Origin: Aphanomyces cochlioides
Lineage: Eukaryota; Oomycota; Saprolegniomycetes; Saprolegniales; Verrucalvaceae
Direction of reading: 5' to 3'
Length of the DNA stretch: 64,000 nucleotides
NCBI GenBank assembly: GCA_019828595.1
Contig: JAHQRK010000035.1
Location: 434,001-498,000 of the forward strand
Part shown: positions 19,867-32,000 of the stretch, in pieces
Layout: each line of letters opens with the position of its first letter
Position numbering within the stretch: position 1 is the first letter of the stretch
The notes under the pieces: model-generated
Databases searched by the model: none
The model's input: only the letters and a program-made list of their open reading frames with translations
Told to the model about the DNA's origin: nothing
Program-made: the position numbers and the translations under genes

Positions 19867-22800
19867 ATGAAAGAGCTCACTGAGATGGATGCTAGTATGA
19901 GTGGGAATGACAAGGAGGGAGAGAAGATCGCCCCTGCCGACTCCATCTCGGACACGGTGCCTCCCGATCCTGCAAAAGACGAAAGTACGAATGAAAAAGA
20001 AAGGATGCCGTCTGCGTTGAAATTGGTCATTCCTACTGAAAACGATGTGTCCCAAGAAGGTTTGAGGTCCGTAAGCTCGAGCTCTGCACCGTCTGTGTCA
20101 AGCTCGGTCAACACGTCTCCAGACAGTGTGTCGTCACATAGTCATTCGATCCTCTCGGACGCGGATCCCACGACTCCTCAAGCATCCGAGAAGAAACGTA
20201 CATATAGCGCCCATGAATTACACTCATGGGATAATGGAAGTGGGCCGCCTACGTTCAACCGTTCCGTCACGGCCAACTCCATCGAGCGCAAGAACTCCCT
20301 CCAGACATCGTACTCGTCTGCGTCATCGAGCTTACACGCCGAAATTGCCAGCGTCACATTGCCTCCAGAAGGTGTGAAAGATGTGGAAGACGACAAGAAT
20401 ACCCACACAGTCTTCACACTGGAAGTGCGACTTGTGAGTGGCTTACGCTGGATGATCGAGAAACGGTACTCGGACTTCCGCGAATTCCACGATCGCATGA
20501 AGAAGGCAAATGCCTCGGTGCGGAATCTTACATTCCCGAAAAAAAACTACTTCCGTAGCAAATCACAAAGCGTCATTGAACAGCGCCGTGCTGATCTTGA
20601 AAAGTATCTCAAGGACATTCTCGCCGTGCAACCCATGATGAAAATGCCGATATTTAATTTCCTTGCCGTCTATGCACACTTGGAATCATACGAACGCAAG
20701 AAGCGAAGACAACAGAAAGAAGTCGACATGAAACGCATGAAGAACCTCCTTTCAGCTGAAGAGTTGGCTGACGTACAGGCCGCCTTTCAACGGCTATGCA
20801 CGACAAAACTTGCCAAACCCAACTCGACAGAAACTCCAAGTTCTCCCAAAGGCAATTCTTCCGCAGTAGCTACGTCTCCAGCACCAGCTCCAATATCTTC
20901 GTCCTCAAATGGCCTCGACGACAGCAGGACGAGCTCTCTTGATGACTCCAATAGCATCAGCAAAACTGCCTTTCGACGGGACGTCTTGAGTGTATTTCCC
21001 GACATGCCGTCCACTTTTGCTATGCGCTTCATGAAAGGCTTCAGCGACAAGCAAAACAACGAAATCTCAATGGATGAATTCCTCCGCGCTGTGGCGATCC
21101 TCCGACACGGATCCGTGGAAGATCAATTGGCATTTGCATTCAACATGTGCGACCACGACCATTTGGGCAAACTTCAAAGCACAGGTCTCGGCAACCTCCT
21201 CGTCAGCTTGTACGGACGACCTGTGATTGATAAGCCTGAGTACAAAAGGCTTCTGAACGAGCTCTTCGACTACGGACGGCAACGTCTGACCGCCGAGGAG
21301 TTTGTCACCGCCGTGATGAAGCAACCTGCTGACCAAATCGCTCTCGTCCTCGACTGGATGCCGCCATTTATGCAGATCCTATGTGAGACGGCAAGCCCAG
21401 CTCTGCTTGAACTCCAAGAAGACTACAATCCCGTCGTGCAGCAAAAGATCTTGGAAAAAGAAACGCAATTTGACGTCCATGACATTTCCATGCTCCAAGA
21501 TGCATTCCTTACGTACCGATCGTCTTCGTTGGATGGAGGAGCCGTGGATATGGAGTCCCTTGGAGCGGATTTCGCTATGGAAATGTCGGATACTCGTCTC
21601 ACGACTGTCTTCTCGTCCTTTGGACCACGTGCCAATGGGATCGACATTGACATCTTCAGCTTCGTCCATGCGCTTCACATTGCATGCCGTGGCACCTTTG
21701 AAGAGAAGACCAAATTTGGCTTCAAAGTGTTTTCATCGTCACACAATCGCATGACCCGTGATGATCTCTACGCCATGCTACAGCTTGAAATGGTGCTGCA
21801 TACGTCCATCGAATCGTTCATTGACTCACATTTCCAAGATCATGACGTGGTCTCCAGCACAAAAATCAGTATGTTTGTCGATTTGATCTTGAGCCAGGTC
21901 GGTCACGAAGACCACACTTGGACCTTGGAGCAATTCACGCAGTGGGCTACGTCTCGTCAATTCCAAGTCGCTGCTTTGGACATTATGAAACAGACCGTCT
22001 TTGTCGAGTTTGGCCTCATCCCAAAGAACAAGAAGGAAGAGATTGAAGTGGCAAAATTATGCTACCGCAAGTACAACCCAGCAACTCTAGTCGAAGGGGA
22101 AGACTGGTATATTGTCGACCCCACGTGGTATGACCACTGGCGAAAATATGTCGAGTTTGTGCCTGCGCCGGAGCATCACGCAAATCCAAAACCAAAAGCT
22201 TCGCCGGCAAAGCCATTGAGCAGTCCTGAAAAGAAGAAGGAGGGCACATTTAGCAACTTGATGAAAGCTAAACCAAAGGAAGTCACGCCACCATCCTCAA
22301 CAGAAGAAAACATTGTCGACACTGACAACAAAGTGATTCGACCCAAGTACATTCCCAATGCGAGCCTACTCAAGGACAAAGTATTCGCACCTACCGACGA
22401 TGTGGTCGTGGGCAAACATTTCGTCGTGGTCTGTGAACGTCTCTGGCTAGCACTCAAGTCGTGGTATGGCGGCGGTCCTGAAATCAAAAAGACTGTCGTG
22501 CTGCTTGCAAATGGCCGCACGACGCTGAATTTATGGAACTCTGAGCACGATCAAGTCGAACTCGCGACGGAATCCCACGCGACTACCGAAGGCACATTAA
22601 CAGCGTCCGCTTCTAACTCGTCCCTTCACAAACGCGTCCGAGCAGGTGGATCGTTGGGCTTGATGAATCTTGGCAACACTTGCTACATGAATTCTGCATT
22701 GCAGTGCATTGCAAACACACCACTCTTGGTTGATTATTTCTTGTCGGGAATGTACATGGACGATATCAACCGCACATCGACGCTCGGTATGCAAGGCAAA

Positions 22801-25126
22801 CTCGCCGAAGCCTACGGAAAGCTCTCGGAAGACATGTGGAGCACCAAGTCAAAACACATTTCACCGCGAGATTTCAAGAAGATCATTGGCAAATTCAACG
22901 AAGCTTTCAGAGGGAATGATCAACAAGATGCACAAGAACTCATTGCATTCCTCTTGAGTGGTCTCAGCGAAGACTTGAACCGCATCCATGACAAGCCTTA
23001 CATTGAACAACCTGACAGTGACGGACGGTATGATGCGGATTTGGCCGACGAATGGTGGCGCAATCATCTCAAACGTGAAGTGTCTATCATTGTCGCCCTC
23101 TTCACGGGTCAGTACAAGTCTCTCCTAACATGCAGTGCATGTGGCTTCAAATCTGCTCGATTTGAACCGTTCACCTTTCTCCAAGTGCCTCTACCAGAGC
23201 CTACACATAACAATGTGACGATCCCACTCGTCTTTGCTCAAAATCACATGCCGCAAAAACTAAGTCTCCGCCTTAGCATCGACGCTACAATTGTCGACCT
23301 CAAGAAAGAATTGGTCGACGTATGTGTCCATGAATTTGGCATGACGTCGATTACTATTGCGGACATTAAAATCTGTGAGTACGTTGGCTCACTCATTGTT
23401 GGATTCAAAGCTGATAACCGAAAGCTTGCACAAGTGCGCAGTATTGACCGCTTGATTGCCTTTCAGTTGGAACCTCTCCCAACTCGAATTGTCGAAGTGA
23501 CACGATTCCGTCGCCCGTCGTTAATTCCATACTCAGAAGCGCCGTCTGAAGACGCACGACCTACGTCCCTTCAAGCCAGCATGCTTGTGGAAGTCCAATC
23601 CAAAGGCGAATGGGTCGCTGGCACTGTCTTGGACGTGAGGGAAGACGTGGCAACAATCCAATATCGCAACGGAGAAATTGAAGAGAATGTCATGCGGTCG
23701 CGCATCAAGAACCGACCGACACGATTGCTCTACTGCCCGGTGATTTCCCGAAAGCTTGGCTATTCGCCCATCTACTTTAAGAATCCATTTCGACCAACAC
23801 CGTTTGGATTGCCAGATCTTATTCGTCTCTGCCCCGAGATGACAACCGGTGCCGAGTTGTATGCCATGGTGTACGACCGTGTCAAGCGCTTCGTACGCAA
23901 AGGGGTGCCAAGCCCACAACCTCACAATATCTCTGGGCCGGTTCAACACATTGACCAAGTCTTTTCGCATGAAGGCGCTCCATTTCTCCTCCGTCGCGTC
24001 GAAAGCAAAGGAATTACAGATGCCCGCACGCCGTGGCTCTTGCGTTCGTTCGGTTGGACAATTCCGTGCAACGACCAATATGTGGATTTGCTCGAAGACG
24101 AAACGATTGCCATCGATTGGGATGTCAAAGTGCTCCAGGTATATTTCGTTCTTGACCAGAACAGAGGCGTGACGTTTGTTTTTCTTAGGACGAAGTCGAC
24201 ATGGACAAAATGAAAGGCATGGACATGCATGCCAGTGTCGCCAAGAATGAATCGTTGGACCATGGCCCTGTTCCACTCAGCCACTGTCTTGATGCGTTCA
24301 CGCTTGAAGAGAAAATCCCAGAGGTGCGTTTCTGCTCTTAAACTTCGTCCATCTAATGGAAATTCTTGGAGTAGACGTATTGCTCAAGCTGCCGTGAACA
24401 CCAAGAAATGACAAAGAAATTGGAAATCTGGCGCCTACCTCCAGTCATGGTGATCCAGCTCAAGCGGTTCCAATACACTCAAACCTACCGTCGTAAATTG
24501 GGTACGATTGACTCATGCCTGCCTCTAATGCTCATGATGATGTTGTAGCGACATTGGTACAATTCCCCATCCACGGTTTGAATCTTGCGTCATGTGTCGC
24601 TCCATTTGAAGAATTTCCCGAGAAATACCCTGAAAAGAAAAAAGCAGAAACGGCCACCGCCATCAGCACGACAACAGCGCCCGAAGAACCTGTTGCGTCT
24701 TCATCAACAACGACTGCAACGACAACGACTGAAATAATCGCTGAACCAACTCCCGCAGCTAGCATCAATCGCGTGCGACGAGGATATACAAACACCAACT
24801 TGGAGCAGTCGCGATGCCTCGAAACGCACTACGACATGTACGGTGTGGTAAACCATCAAGGCGCCCTCGGCGGCGGCCACTACACAGCGTATGCCAAAAA
24901 CGCTGTGGATGGCAACTGGTACTGCTACGACGACGAACGCGTGCGACTCGTGGAAGAATCCAAAGTCGTGACCGCCTCGGCGTATTTATGTTTCTACGTC
25001 CGCAAGGACATGGCGGACCTCACGGTGGACGCCATCTATCCCCCCAAGAAAGACGGCAAGATCACGGAAGAAGACATTGACCGATTCGTGGAAGAGAGCG
25101 ATAAAGGCAAATGCGCCCTCATGTAA
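19867..25126 (+). CDS. USP32-like ubiquitin protease with PX, EF-hand, DUSP, USP and CaaX box
   Basis: A 1,703-aa deubiquitinase. Exons are 19867-24138, 24189-24323, 24375-24501 and 24549-25126; introns are 50, 51 and 47 nt. Domains in order: a Ser-rich N-terminus, a PX domain (about 180-280, RYSDFREF and [11 protein letters not shown]), EF-hand-like segments (about 360-710), a DUSP domain ending [10 protein letters not shown] (about 760), then the USP catalytic core. The Cys box is [12 protein letters not shown] with C939, followed by [11 protein letters not shown] and the zinc-type CSACG. The exons after the introns carry [15 protein letters not shown] and the His box GGGHYTAYA with H1622. 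A Tudor-like segment ([18 protein letters not shown]) is inserted within the core. The protein ends CALM, a CaaX prenylation signal like that of human USP32, so membrane attachment is expected. The start is the first in-frame ATG. Confidence 0.9.
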
Positions 25127-25135
25127 TAGATCAAC

Positions 25136-25246
25136 TATCCGGATAATTTGACCGTGGAAGATCGCAACGTTCAGTATCCGGATATTATCATCCGGTTATT
25201 TAGTGCATTTCATCCGGATAATTTCCTTGGGATTATTATCCGGACG
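25136..25246. repeat. Cluster of TATCCGGATA motifs
   Basis: At least four copies of TATCCGG/CCGGATA within 110 bp (from 25136, 25175, 25211 and 25236), filling most of the 137-bp gap between the USP stop and the OSGEPL1 start. This is the densest cluster of the family in the window. Confidence 0.7.
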
Positions 25247-25263
25247 AGCCAATTATCCCAACA

Positions 25264-26911
25264 ATGTGGCGCCAAATCTGCACGCGCGTCCATCGTGGAC
25301 CGTGGAGAAGCTGCGAAGCATCAAAGCGCGGTATCTCATATGTCCTTGGGATAGAGACAAGGTATGGATTGTGACATAGAGGAATGGTGAACTTTACGGC
25401 TGTAGCTGCGACGACACGGCGGCAGCAGTCGTGGATTCGGATGGAAATGTCCTGAGCGAGGTTGTCTCGTCGCAATGGGAAATGATTCAAAAGTGGAAAG
25501 GTAGACGCGCTTGAGATGACACAATGCACATAAGGACGTTGAACGAGTAGGAGTTGTGCCAGCTTTGGCTGCACGAGGACATGTGGAGAATTTACCGCTT
25601 GTACTTGATGAAGCTATGCGACAAAGGTAGAAAGCATGAAATGACTAGGTAGATCTCAACTGTTTTAGTGGTCTCGATGGATACAAGAGCCTCTCAGCAA
25701 TTGCTGTGACCTCTGGTCCTGGCTTAGCGCCGTGTCTGAACGTGGGTTTGCGATCAGCTATGGAAATTGCAGTCGGCAACAACCTTGACTTTATCTCTGT
25801 CAACCACTTGGAGGTAATCTAAAGCTCCGACATCTCGCTCAATACAGCACATGCAGGCTCACGCGCTAGTTCCTCGTATCGCCGAGGTAAGCTTGGCTTC
25901 TCTGTTTTAGCTTAGATTGGAAAAAGGATCTACCATTCCCGTTTCTGGTCCTCTTGGTCTCTGGAGGTCACTGCACTCTTGTCCTAGCCAAGGTCACCTC
26001 GGCATCATGTCGTACAACTGAGGAAACATAGGACCTTGGTGACTACGACGTTTTGGGTAGCACCGTGGACGACTCCGTTGGAGAAGCCTTTGACAAAGTC
26101 GCTCGCATGTTGGAACTCGGCAATGAAAACACGGTGTTGCATGGAGGCAAGCTCGTGGAAGAGTACGCAAAGCTTGGCAACGATCGGGCGTTTGCCTTCA
26201 CTGAGCCGATGAAGAAGAAACAGCGCAAGGTACAACAACATCTCGATGCTCTACATCTCAACTCCGTCAGGATTGCGATTTTTCTTATTCTGGTCTCAAG
26301 ACGGCCATGGTGCGCCATATTTCCCAGGTGAGGTGTGGCTTTACGTGCAATTTTTGTGAATGTGTCGGCTAGCTTGAGAAGCCACTGGACGAAGCAACCA
26401 AGCGGGACCTCGCGGCGTCGTTCCAGGTGCGAAATCGTTCCATCTCCAAGTCTTACATGCCGTCAGCGGACCGCCATTGCTCATCTTGTCACTCGAACAA
26501 AACTGGCATGCGAAATCAGCAAGGAAATGACGAATATCCAGCATTTGGTATGGATTGATCGCTCGCTCGTTTGGTTTGACGATGCATGGAGGTCGTCTGT
26601 GGAGGAGTCGCGGCAAATACACAAGTGAGGCATCAACTTGAAGCATTAGCCAAGGCGCAAGGTCAAGGAAACCCTCGCCAAGTCGGCTCATTCTGTGCTG
26701 CGTAGGTCTCCAGGCGATGTTTCCACCGATTAGGTAAATGATTCCCCCCGCGCAAGTCACGTGAGACTCGTGTAGATACTGCACCGACAACGGCGTCATG
26801 GTCGCTTGGGCTGGCATGGAGCGATATCTCCGAGGAGTGCGGGACGATCCCCACTCGATCAAGTATACTCCTCGCTGGCCCCTCGATCAGCTCCAACCCG
26901 TCGTGTCTTAA
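25264..26911 (+). CDS. OSGEPL1: tRNA N6-adenosine threonylcarbamoyltransferase, mitochondrial type (13 exons)
   Basis: A Kae1/TsaD/Qri7 family enzyme that transfers threonylcarbamoyl to A37 of ANN-decoding tRNAs. Exons: 25264-25361, 25406-25500, 25551-25626, 25669-25813, 25857-25886, 25927-25992, 26032-26229, 26271-26327, 26373-26426, 26467-26547, 26592-26661, 26706-26733 and 26776-26911, summing to 377 aa. Landmarks in order: [46 protein letters not shown] with the metal-binding Hxxx[51 protein letters not shown] and YCTDNGVM with the metal Asp. The Arg-rich N-terminus ([15 protein letters not shown]) suggests mitochondrial import. Introns are 34-51 nt. The acceptors at 25550 and 25926 are my best choice because nearer AGs break the frame. 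It overlaps the stop of the next gene by 4 nt. Confidence 0.88.
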
Positions 26912-28717
26912 CGCTTTAACAAGCTCTCGATACGTCTCTGAACTCGACTCACCTCGTCCAAATCCCGGAGGACGCCGTCAAGATGTGATGGCGCGGCTGG
27001 CATCGGCGCGGCATGGACTTGTGTGCTGGTAAATGCGGCTTGGAATTCTTCAAAGTCGATCGAACCGTCGTCGCGAAGGTCAAACGTGTGCTGAAAGATG
27101 GCTTCTTCCATAGGAACGAGTAAAAAGCCCAGGTCTCTCAGCGCGACGAAGAAATCCACCGCCATGAGCATGCCTTTCTTGCGACTGTCCTGCGAGAAGA
27201 ACATGCGCTTGAGCTCTAGCTGCGAGTACCGCGCCGTGACGTCTTTCCACCGTGTGGCAAACGCGTCGCAATGGACAAATTGCCAGAAAAACTACGCTCT
27301 CAAGTCAATCGACATGGTAAATCGTTTCCTGGCGTGTGTGTGTTCGTACTCTTCCGTAGTCGATGGCATCGCGGCGGTCCAACGATGCGGCGAGGGCGTC
27401 GACTTGGCCCGTCGTCAAGTTGACGTTCAAGTCCACGAGCGCTCGATAAAACTCGGTCCAGGCAAGTGTGCCGCTCTTCTTGACGTCGTATCTCTTCAAG
27501 TAGGCCATCAAGTCTTTCCCAGCTTTTGCCGCCGCGCGGTGGATTTTATTCATCGCGGCGTCCAAGACACTCTGCGAGGAGACATCGCTGCCAAGATCAT
27601 GCTTCCGACCATGTTTGTCGTACACAAATGGCACGTCGATCGCTTTCTCCACGTACACTGTCGTGGGATGCGGTCCTGGGCCCAAATATGCACCTGCACG
27701 AGCAAGAAATATGCAGCAGCGACGACAAGATGCTCACCTTTCTTCCATGTCTGGCGGTACCCGAGCGCGAGCGCTCTCTTGTCTTGCTCGAGCGTGCGCA
27801 CGGCGTGGATATTCTCCCGCTTGGCTTGCTTTTCGACCGTCGCGAGCACCTCAAGATGAACAACGATGGACACGACGATGGAGACAGATATATACCTTGT
27901 GGCACTCGATGGCATCACGCGTCGCTTCGTGGACAAGCGCTTTGGTATGTTTGTCCACTTTGGCTTGCGTGCGCATCCTGGACGCCGACGCAAGCAGCCG
28001 TTGTTTGCGAACGTCGGCGATCACCGCTTGCTTGCGCTTGAGCTCGTTGGCGGCGTGGATATCCTGCTTGGATTTGCGGATTTCAAGCACGAGGCGCCAC
28101 GCATCTTGGCTCCACGACGACTTGTCACTCGACCACGCCGATGAAGCGCTTGACGGACGCCGCGCTTTTGGGATTTCAAGATCGCTCGAGAACGACGCCA
28201 AGTCTTCATCCTCGTGGCATGGAGATGGCTCATCGTCGGCGGAAAATGGCGGCAATTCCTCGTCTTCCTCTCTTTGAAAAGCATGTGGCCTCGAGGACAA
28301 CTCGCTGCGGAAAACAAGGCGCCGCCCGTCGGTTCCGTCGACGACAACCATGCGTTCAAGCAGCCAGACAATGATTTGATCGCGCGGCGGCGGGCCGTGG
28401 TGCCTTGACGTCCACTGGCGCATGGCCTTGTCCGCTTGACGCCCCGCCGCCGACTTGGACTCGAATGGCTTGAGCATGTTGCCCTTGACGCACTTGGCAA
28501 CGTCCGTCGTCGTCACATTGCGCACCACGGCGCTTGAGGACGACGCCGGCAGCAAGACATGGAACTCCAACGAGTACTTTGGTGCGCCGCATTCGTCAAC
28601 TTGGACAAGACACGAGGCATTGCGGATCGTTCCGTCGGTCGCGAGCAGCAGCGCGACGTCGTGTTGGCCGCGCCAGACTTGCATGGCGCCGGCGGTTTCG
28701 ACTGAAACTGTTTGCAT
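26908..28717 (-). CDS. EF-hand protein with coiled-coil region (4 exons)
   Basis: Exons are 27896-28717, 27738-27849, 27350-27693 and 26908-27291 (553 aa); introns are 46, 44 and 58 nt. The C-terminal half has two canonical calcium loops, [13 protein letters not shown] and [13 protein letters not shown], and a weaker one in [15 protein letters not shown], arranged like a multi-EF-hand sensor. The middle is basic and helical ([19 protein letters not shown]), a likely coiled coil. The N-terminal 130 residues are unassigned. The start at 28717 is the first ATG of the long exon, but sequence just upstream (28718-28830) is also open and could hold another exon. The gene is divergent from the IQ-motif gene, a calmodulin-binding type, so a shared calcium-related or flagellar role is conceivable but speculative. 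Confidence 0.72.
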
Positions 28718-29009
28718 GAAGCGCAGACGCGGCGGCGAGCAGCCAGAGCTCGTCGACTTTGCATTGGACGTTGTCTTGCAGCGTACGCGTCTCGCGCCTT
28801 GTACTTGACTTGACGCCTTCCTAGCTCATCGTCGCAAGCCGCCGTCGTGCCGCCGTCCTCTGCAAAAAGACCAAATCCATCGCGTGCAGCCGCCGCCGCC
28901 GTCGTCGTCGTCGTCGCTGCATCCGTCGACGTTTGCCAAAGCCAAACGCTTCGCCAACAAGTTGCAAGGCTGCAATCCACGCCAGCCACGACGGCAGGAC
29001 CACAACGAC
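28718..29009. other. Divergent promoter region or missing 5' exon
   Basis: 292 bp between the EF-hand and IQ genes. It is GC-rich and contains a GTCGTC/GCCGCC triplet run (28885-28925). A minus-strand frame covering 28735-28830 (TLQDNVQCKVDELWLL and onward) is open after an AG acceptor and looks protein-like, but I cannot join it to the EF-hand frame without a frameshift. Confidence 0.35.
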
Positions 29010-32000
29010 ATGACACAGATCAACGCTGGCATCTACATGCTGCGGAACCACAAGACGGGCCACGCTTTCTTTGGTACGTCCGCGGCGCGTGTCCATGATT
29101 CCTCGACGGCATACGTAGGATCGACGTGGGATCTCGCCAACGCAGAGAGCCAAAACCGACAAGACTTGACGCTCGGCACGCATGGCCATCAAGCCATGGC
29201 CCGCACGGTGCAAATGTACGGCTGGCGCGGCGACATTTCCTTCCATGTCCTCGAAGTAAGCGCGCCTTGTTGTCGTTCGTGGCGTCTCATCGTCGTAGAG
29301 AATCGCGACGCGGCCGGATTTCGCCTTTAGGGAGCTCGAAGAACGTCTCGAGACGCGGCTCGTGCACCACATGGGTCGTATCAAGCACGTGTATGCGTCG
29401 CAAGTCTACGACACGTGGCGTCGCGCGAATTTGGACGTCGCGTGGCGCCAATGGACGCTGTCTGTTCGCGCCGAATGTGCCGCGGAACACATGGCGGCCG
29501 CCGCGGAAATCCAGGTATGATTCGTCGAGGAATGCCTCTGTGGACGGATGGTGTTTCTCTAGTGCATCGTTCGAAGATGGACGGCAGCGTGTCGTGTCAA
29601 ACACTGCCGGCGAACACGCGCAGCGACGCAGATTCAACGACTTGTTCGCGGCGTCGCGGCTCGAATGGACGTCCAAGCGCGGCGCGATGCGATTGCGACA
29701 ATCTCCCGCGCCATGCGTTTCTTCCAGGACAGAATGCACTGGAGGCGGCAAAAGCAAGTGGCGCGACGGATTCAGCACAATTGGCGTCTGTCGCTTGCGA
29801 GGATGGAGTTGAAGCGGCGGTGCGACCGGCGTCGTCGTGCAGTTGCAGCGTTGAAGCTCGAGCGATCGTTGATACGTGTCTACCGCGCCCATCGAGCGAG
29901 GAAGACGCGCGTGATGCGAACTCAAGCCGCCGGCGTCTTGCAGCGACTCTGGCGTGGCGTCCTCGGTCGTCAACGCGCCGCGGTCGCCAATTCCACGCGT
30001 CAAGCCGACCGACGGCGAGAACGCGCGGCGTTCTCAATCCAAGACACGTTCCATGCCTATCAAGTGCGCAAGTTTCAATGGGCAACATGGCAACTAGTCC
30101 GTCAATGCCGCAGCGCGACGCGAATCTGCCGCGCGTGGCGCTCGTACGTCGTTGGAAAGTTCGCGTGGACAGCAGAGCGAGCGTTGCGGTGCTTCCGAAT
30201 GTGCGGGCGTCTCGTGCGAGCGCTGCGGGCAAATGTGTGGCGTCAAAAGATCGCACGATGGGGCCGCGCGTGCCGGGAAACGCACGCCGCGATCTGCATC
30301 CAGCGTCTCGCTCGAGGATACGTCGTCCGTGCGCATGTCGTGCCGCAAAGACGCCTCCAGCGCAGCGCCAACGTGATCGGCGCTTGGTTTCGAGCCATGC
30401 AATGGCGCCACGCGATGCATTTCCTCCACAAGTCCAAGTGCGCATGTCAGATCCAAGCGGCGTTCCGCGCATTTGTCGAGCGCCGGCGATTCCAAGCATG
30501 CAAAGAATCCTGGCGGCGCGATCGCGCGGCGCTGACGATCCACTGCGCATATCGCGTCTACAATGCGAAATGCCGCGTCCATTTCAAGCGCTGGCTCTTG
30601 AGTGAAGGCACGCCGTGCATGGCATGCCGCGATGCCGTCGCGACGATGTACGTCATGGCGCTCCACATTCAAATGTGCGCTTCCTGCGCGGATAATCTTG
30701 ACGCCGCCGCCGCAACCATCCTGCCGCTCGCATTGTATCAAAAACTCCAAGTCCATGCGACGACATTGGCCGCCACCTACCGCGGCCATGCAGCGCGCCA
30801 GCTCCTCCGTCATGGCGCTTGCTCTGTCTGCGCGAGCCGCGCCAAGACAATGGTCTGCCTCACGTGTCTGCCTCCGACCAACAAGTTTTGCCGCTCGTGC
30901 TGCGCGATCACACATGCGCTGCCGTCCAACCGACGCCATGAACAGTGGACGATCGATGCCATGGAGCGCCGAACGCGCGCTGCGACGCGGATCCAAGCGA
31001 GGTACGAGGCGTTCCGCGGTCGACGCCGACTCAACATGTTGCTAGGGCCCGCGTGTACTTGGAACGCGACACCCTGTCGACGCGAGCAGCGCAACGCGCC
31101 ACGGAACTGAAGCACGCCGCCACGAGCATTCAGAGCATGTGGAGAGCGCGGCAGGCGCGGCAGGCGCGGCATTTGGCGACAATCGCGAAGGAAAAGCGCG
31201 CGTTGGAGGAGATGCAACGCCGTGAGCAAGCGAGCGCGGTATTGCATCGCGTCTACCTCGGCCATCGTGGCCGCATGGAAGCTGCCGACCGCCGCAATGC
31301 CGCCATCAAGATCCAAGCTGCCGTTCGTGGCCGCGCGGCGAGATGCGTCGCGCGCCAAGAACGTGAACAACGGACGCATGCCGCGCAACAACTCGCAACT
31401 CTCGGCATTCAATGCGCATGGCGACAGCGCCAAGCTCGCATGCGGTACCGCGAACATCGCGACTTCCTCGCGGCGCGGCGGATCCAATGTGCGTGGCGAT
31501 GCTTTGCGGCGCGGCGCCAACTCGACGCGCGTCAAGTTGCATGCGAACTCCAAGTCCAAGCGGCGATTGCGCGCATGCATGAGCGGCGCAAACTCGGCGC
31601 AGTCGTTCAAATCCAAAGCCAGTACCGCCGTCGGCGCGACCTCCGCGTCGCTGTCGCGAAACGCGTCGCTCTCACGGCCCACCGGCGCCAAGTCGCTCAA
31701 GCCCGCGCGCGGTGGATGGAATCCATGGCGGCGCGGCGTCTCGGTCGATCGTATCGTCGACATCTTGCACGGTTGAACGCCAACGCTGCAACGATTCAAC
31801 GCCACGTCCAGCGCCACTGGCGGCATCTCGCCAGTCTGCGCTTCCAAGCCCATCTTGCCGCGCTCAAGCGTGCGAACGCCGTCGTGACGCTCCAATGCTT
31901 TGGTCGTTGCATCGCCGCGCGGCGTGTCTTGGCGTCGTTGAAAGAGGAAGCGCGGCACGGCGGCGGCGGTCAGAGCGCGGCGGCGTGGATCGAATACTTT

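Noticed and set aside
29597..31958. Long minus-strand frames opposite the IQ protein
   Set aside because: The GC-rich, Arg-rich coding sequence leaves few stops on the other strand. The IQ, B-box and WW motifs are all on the plus strand.
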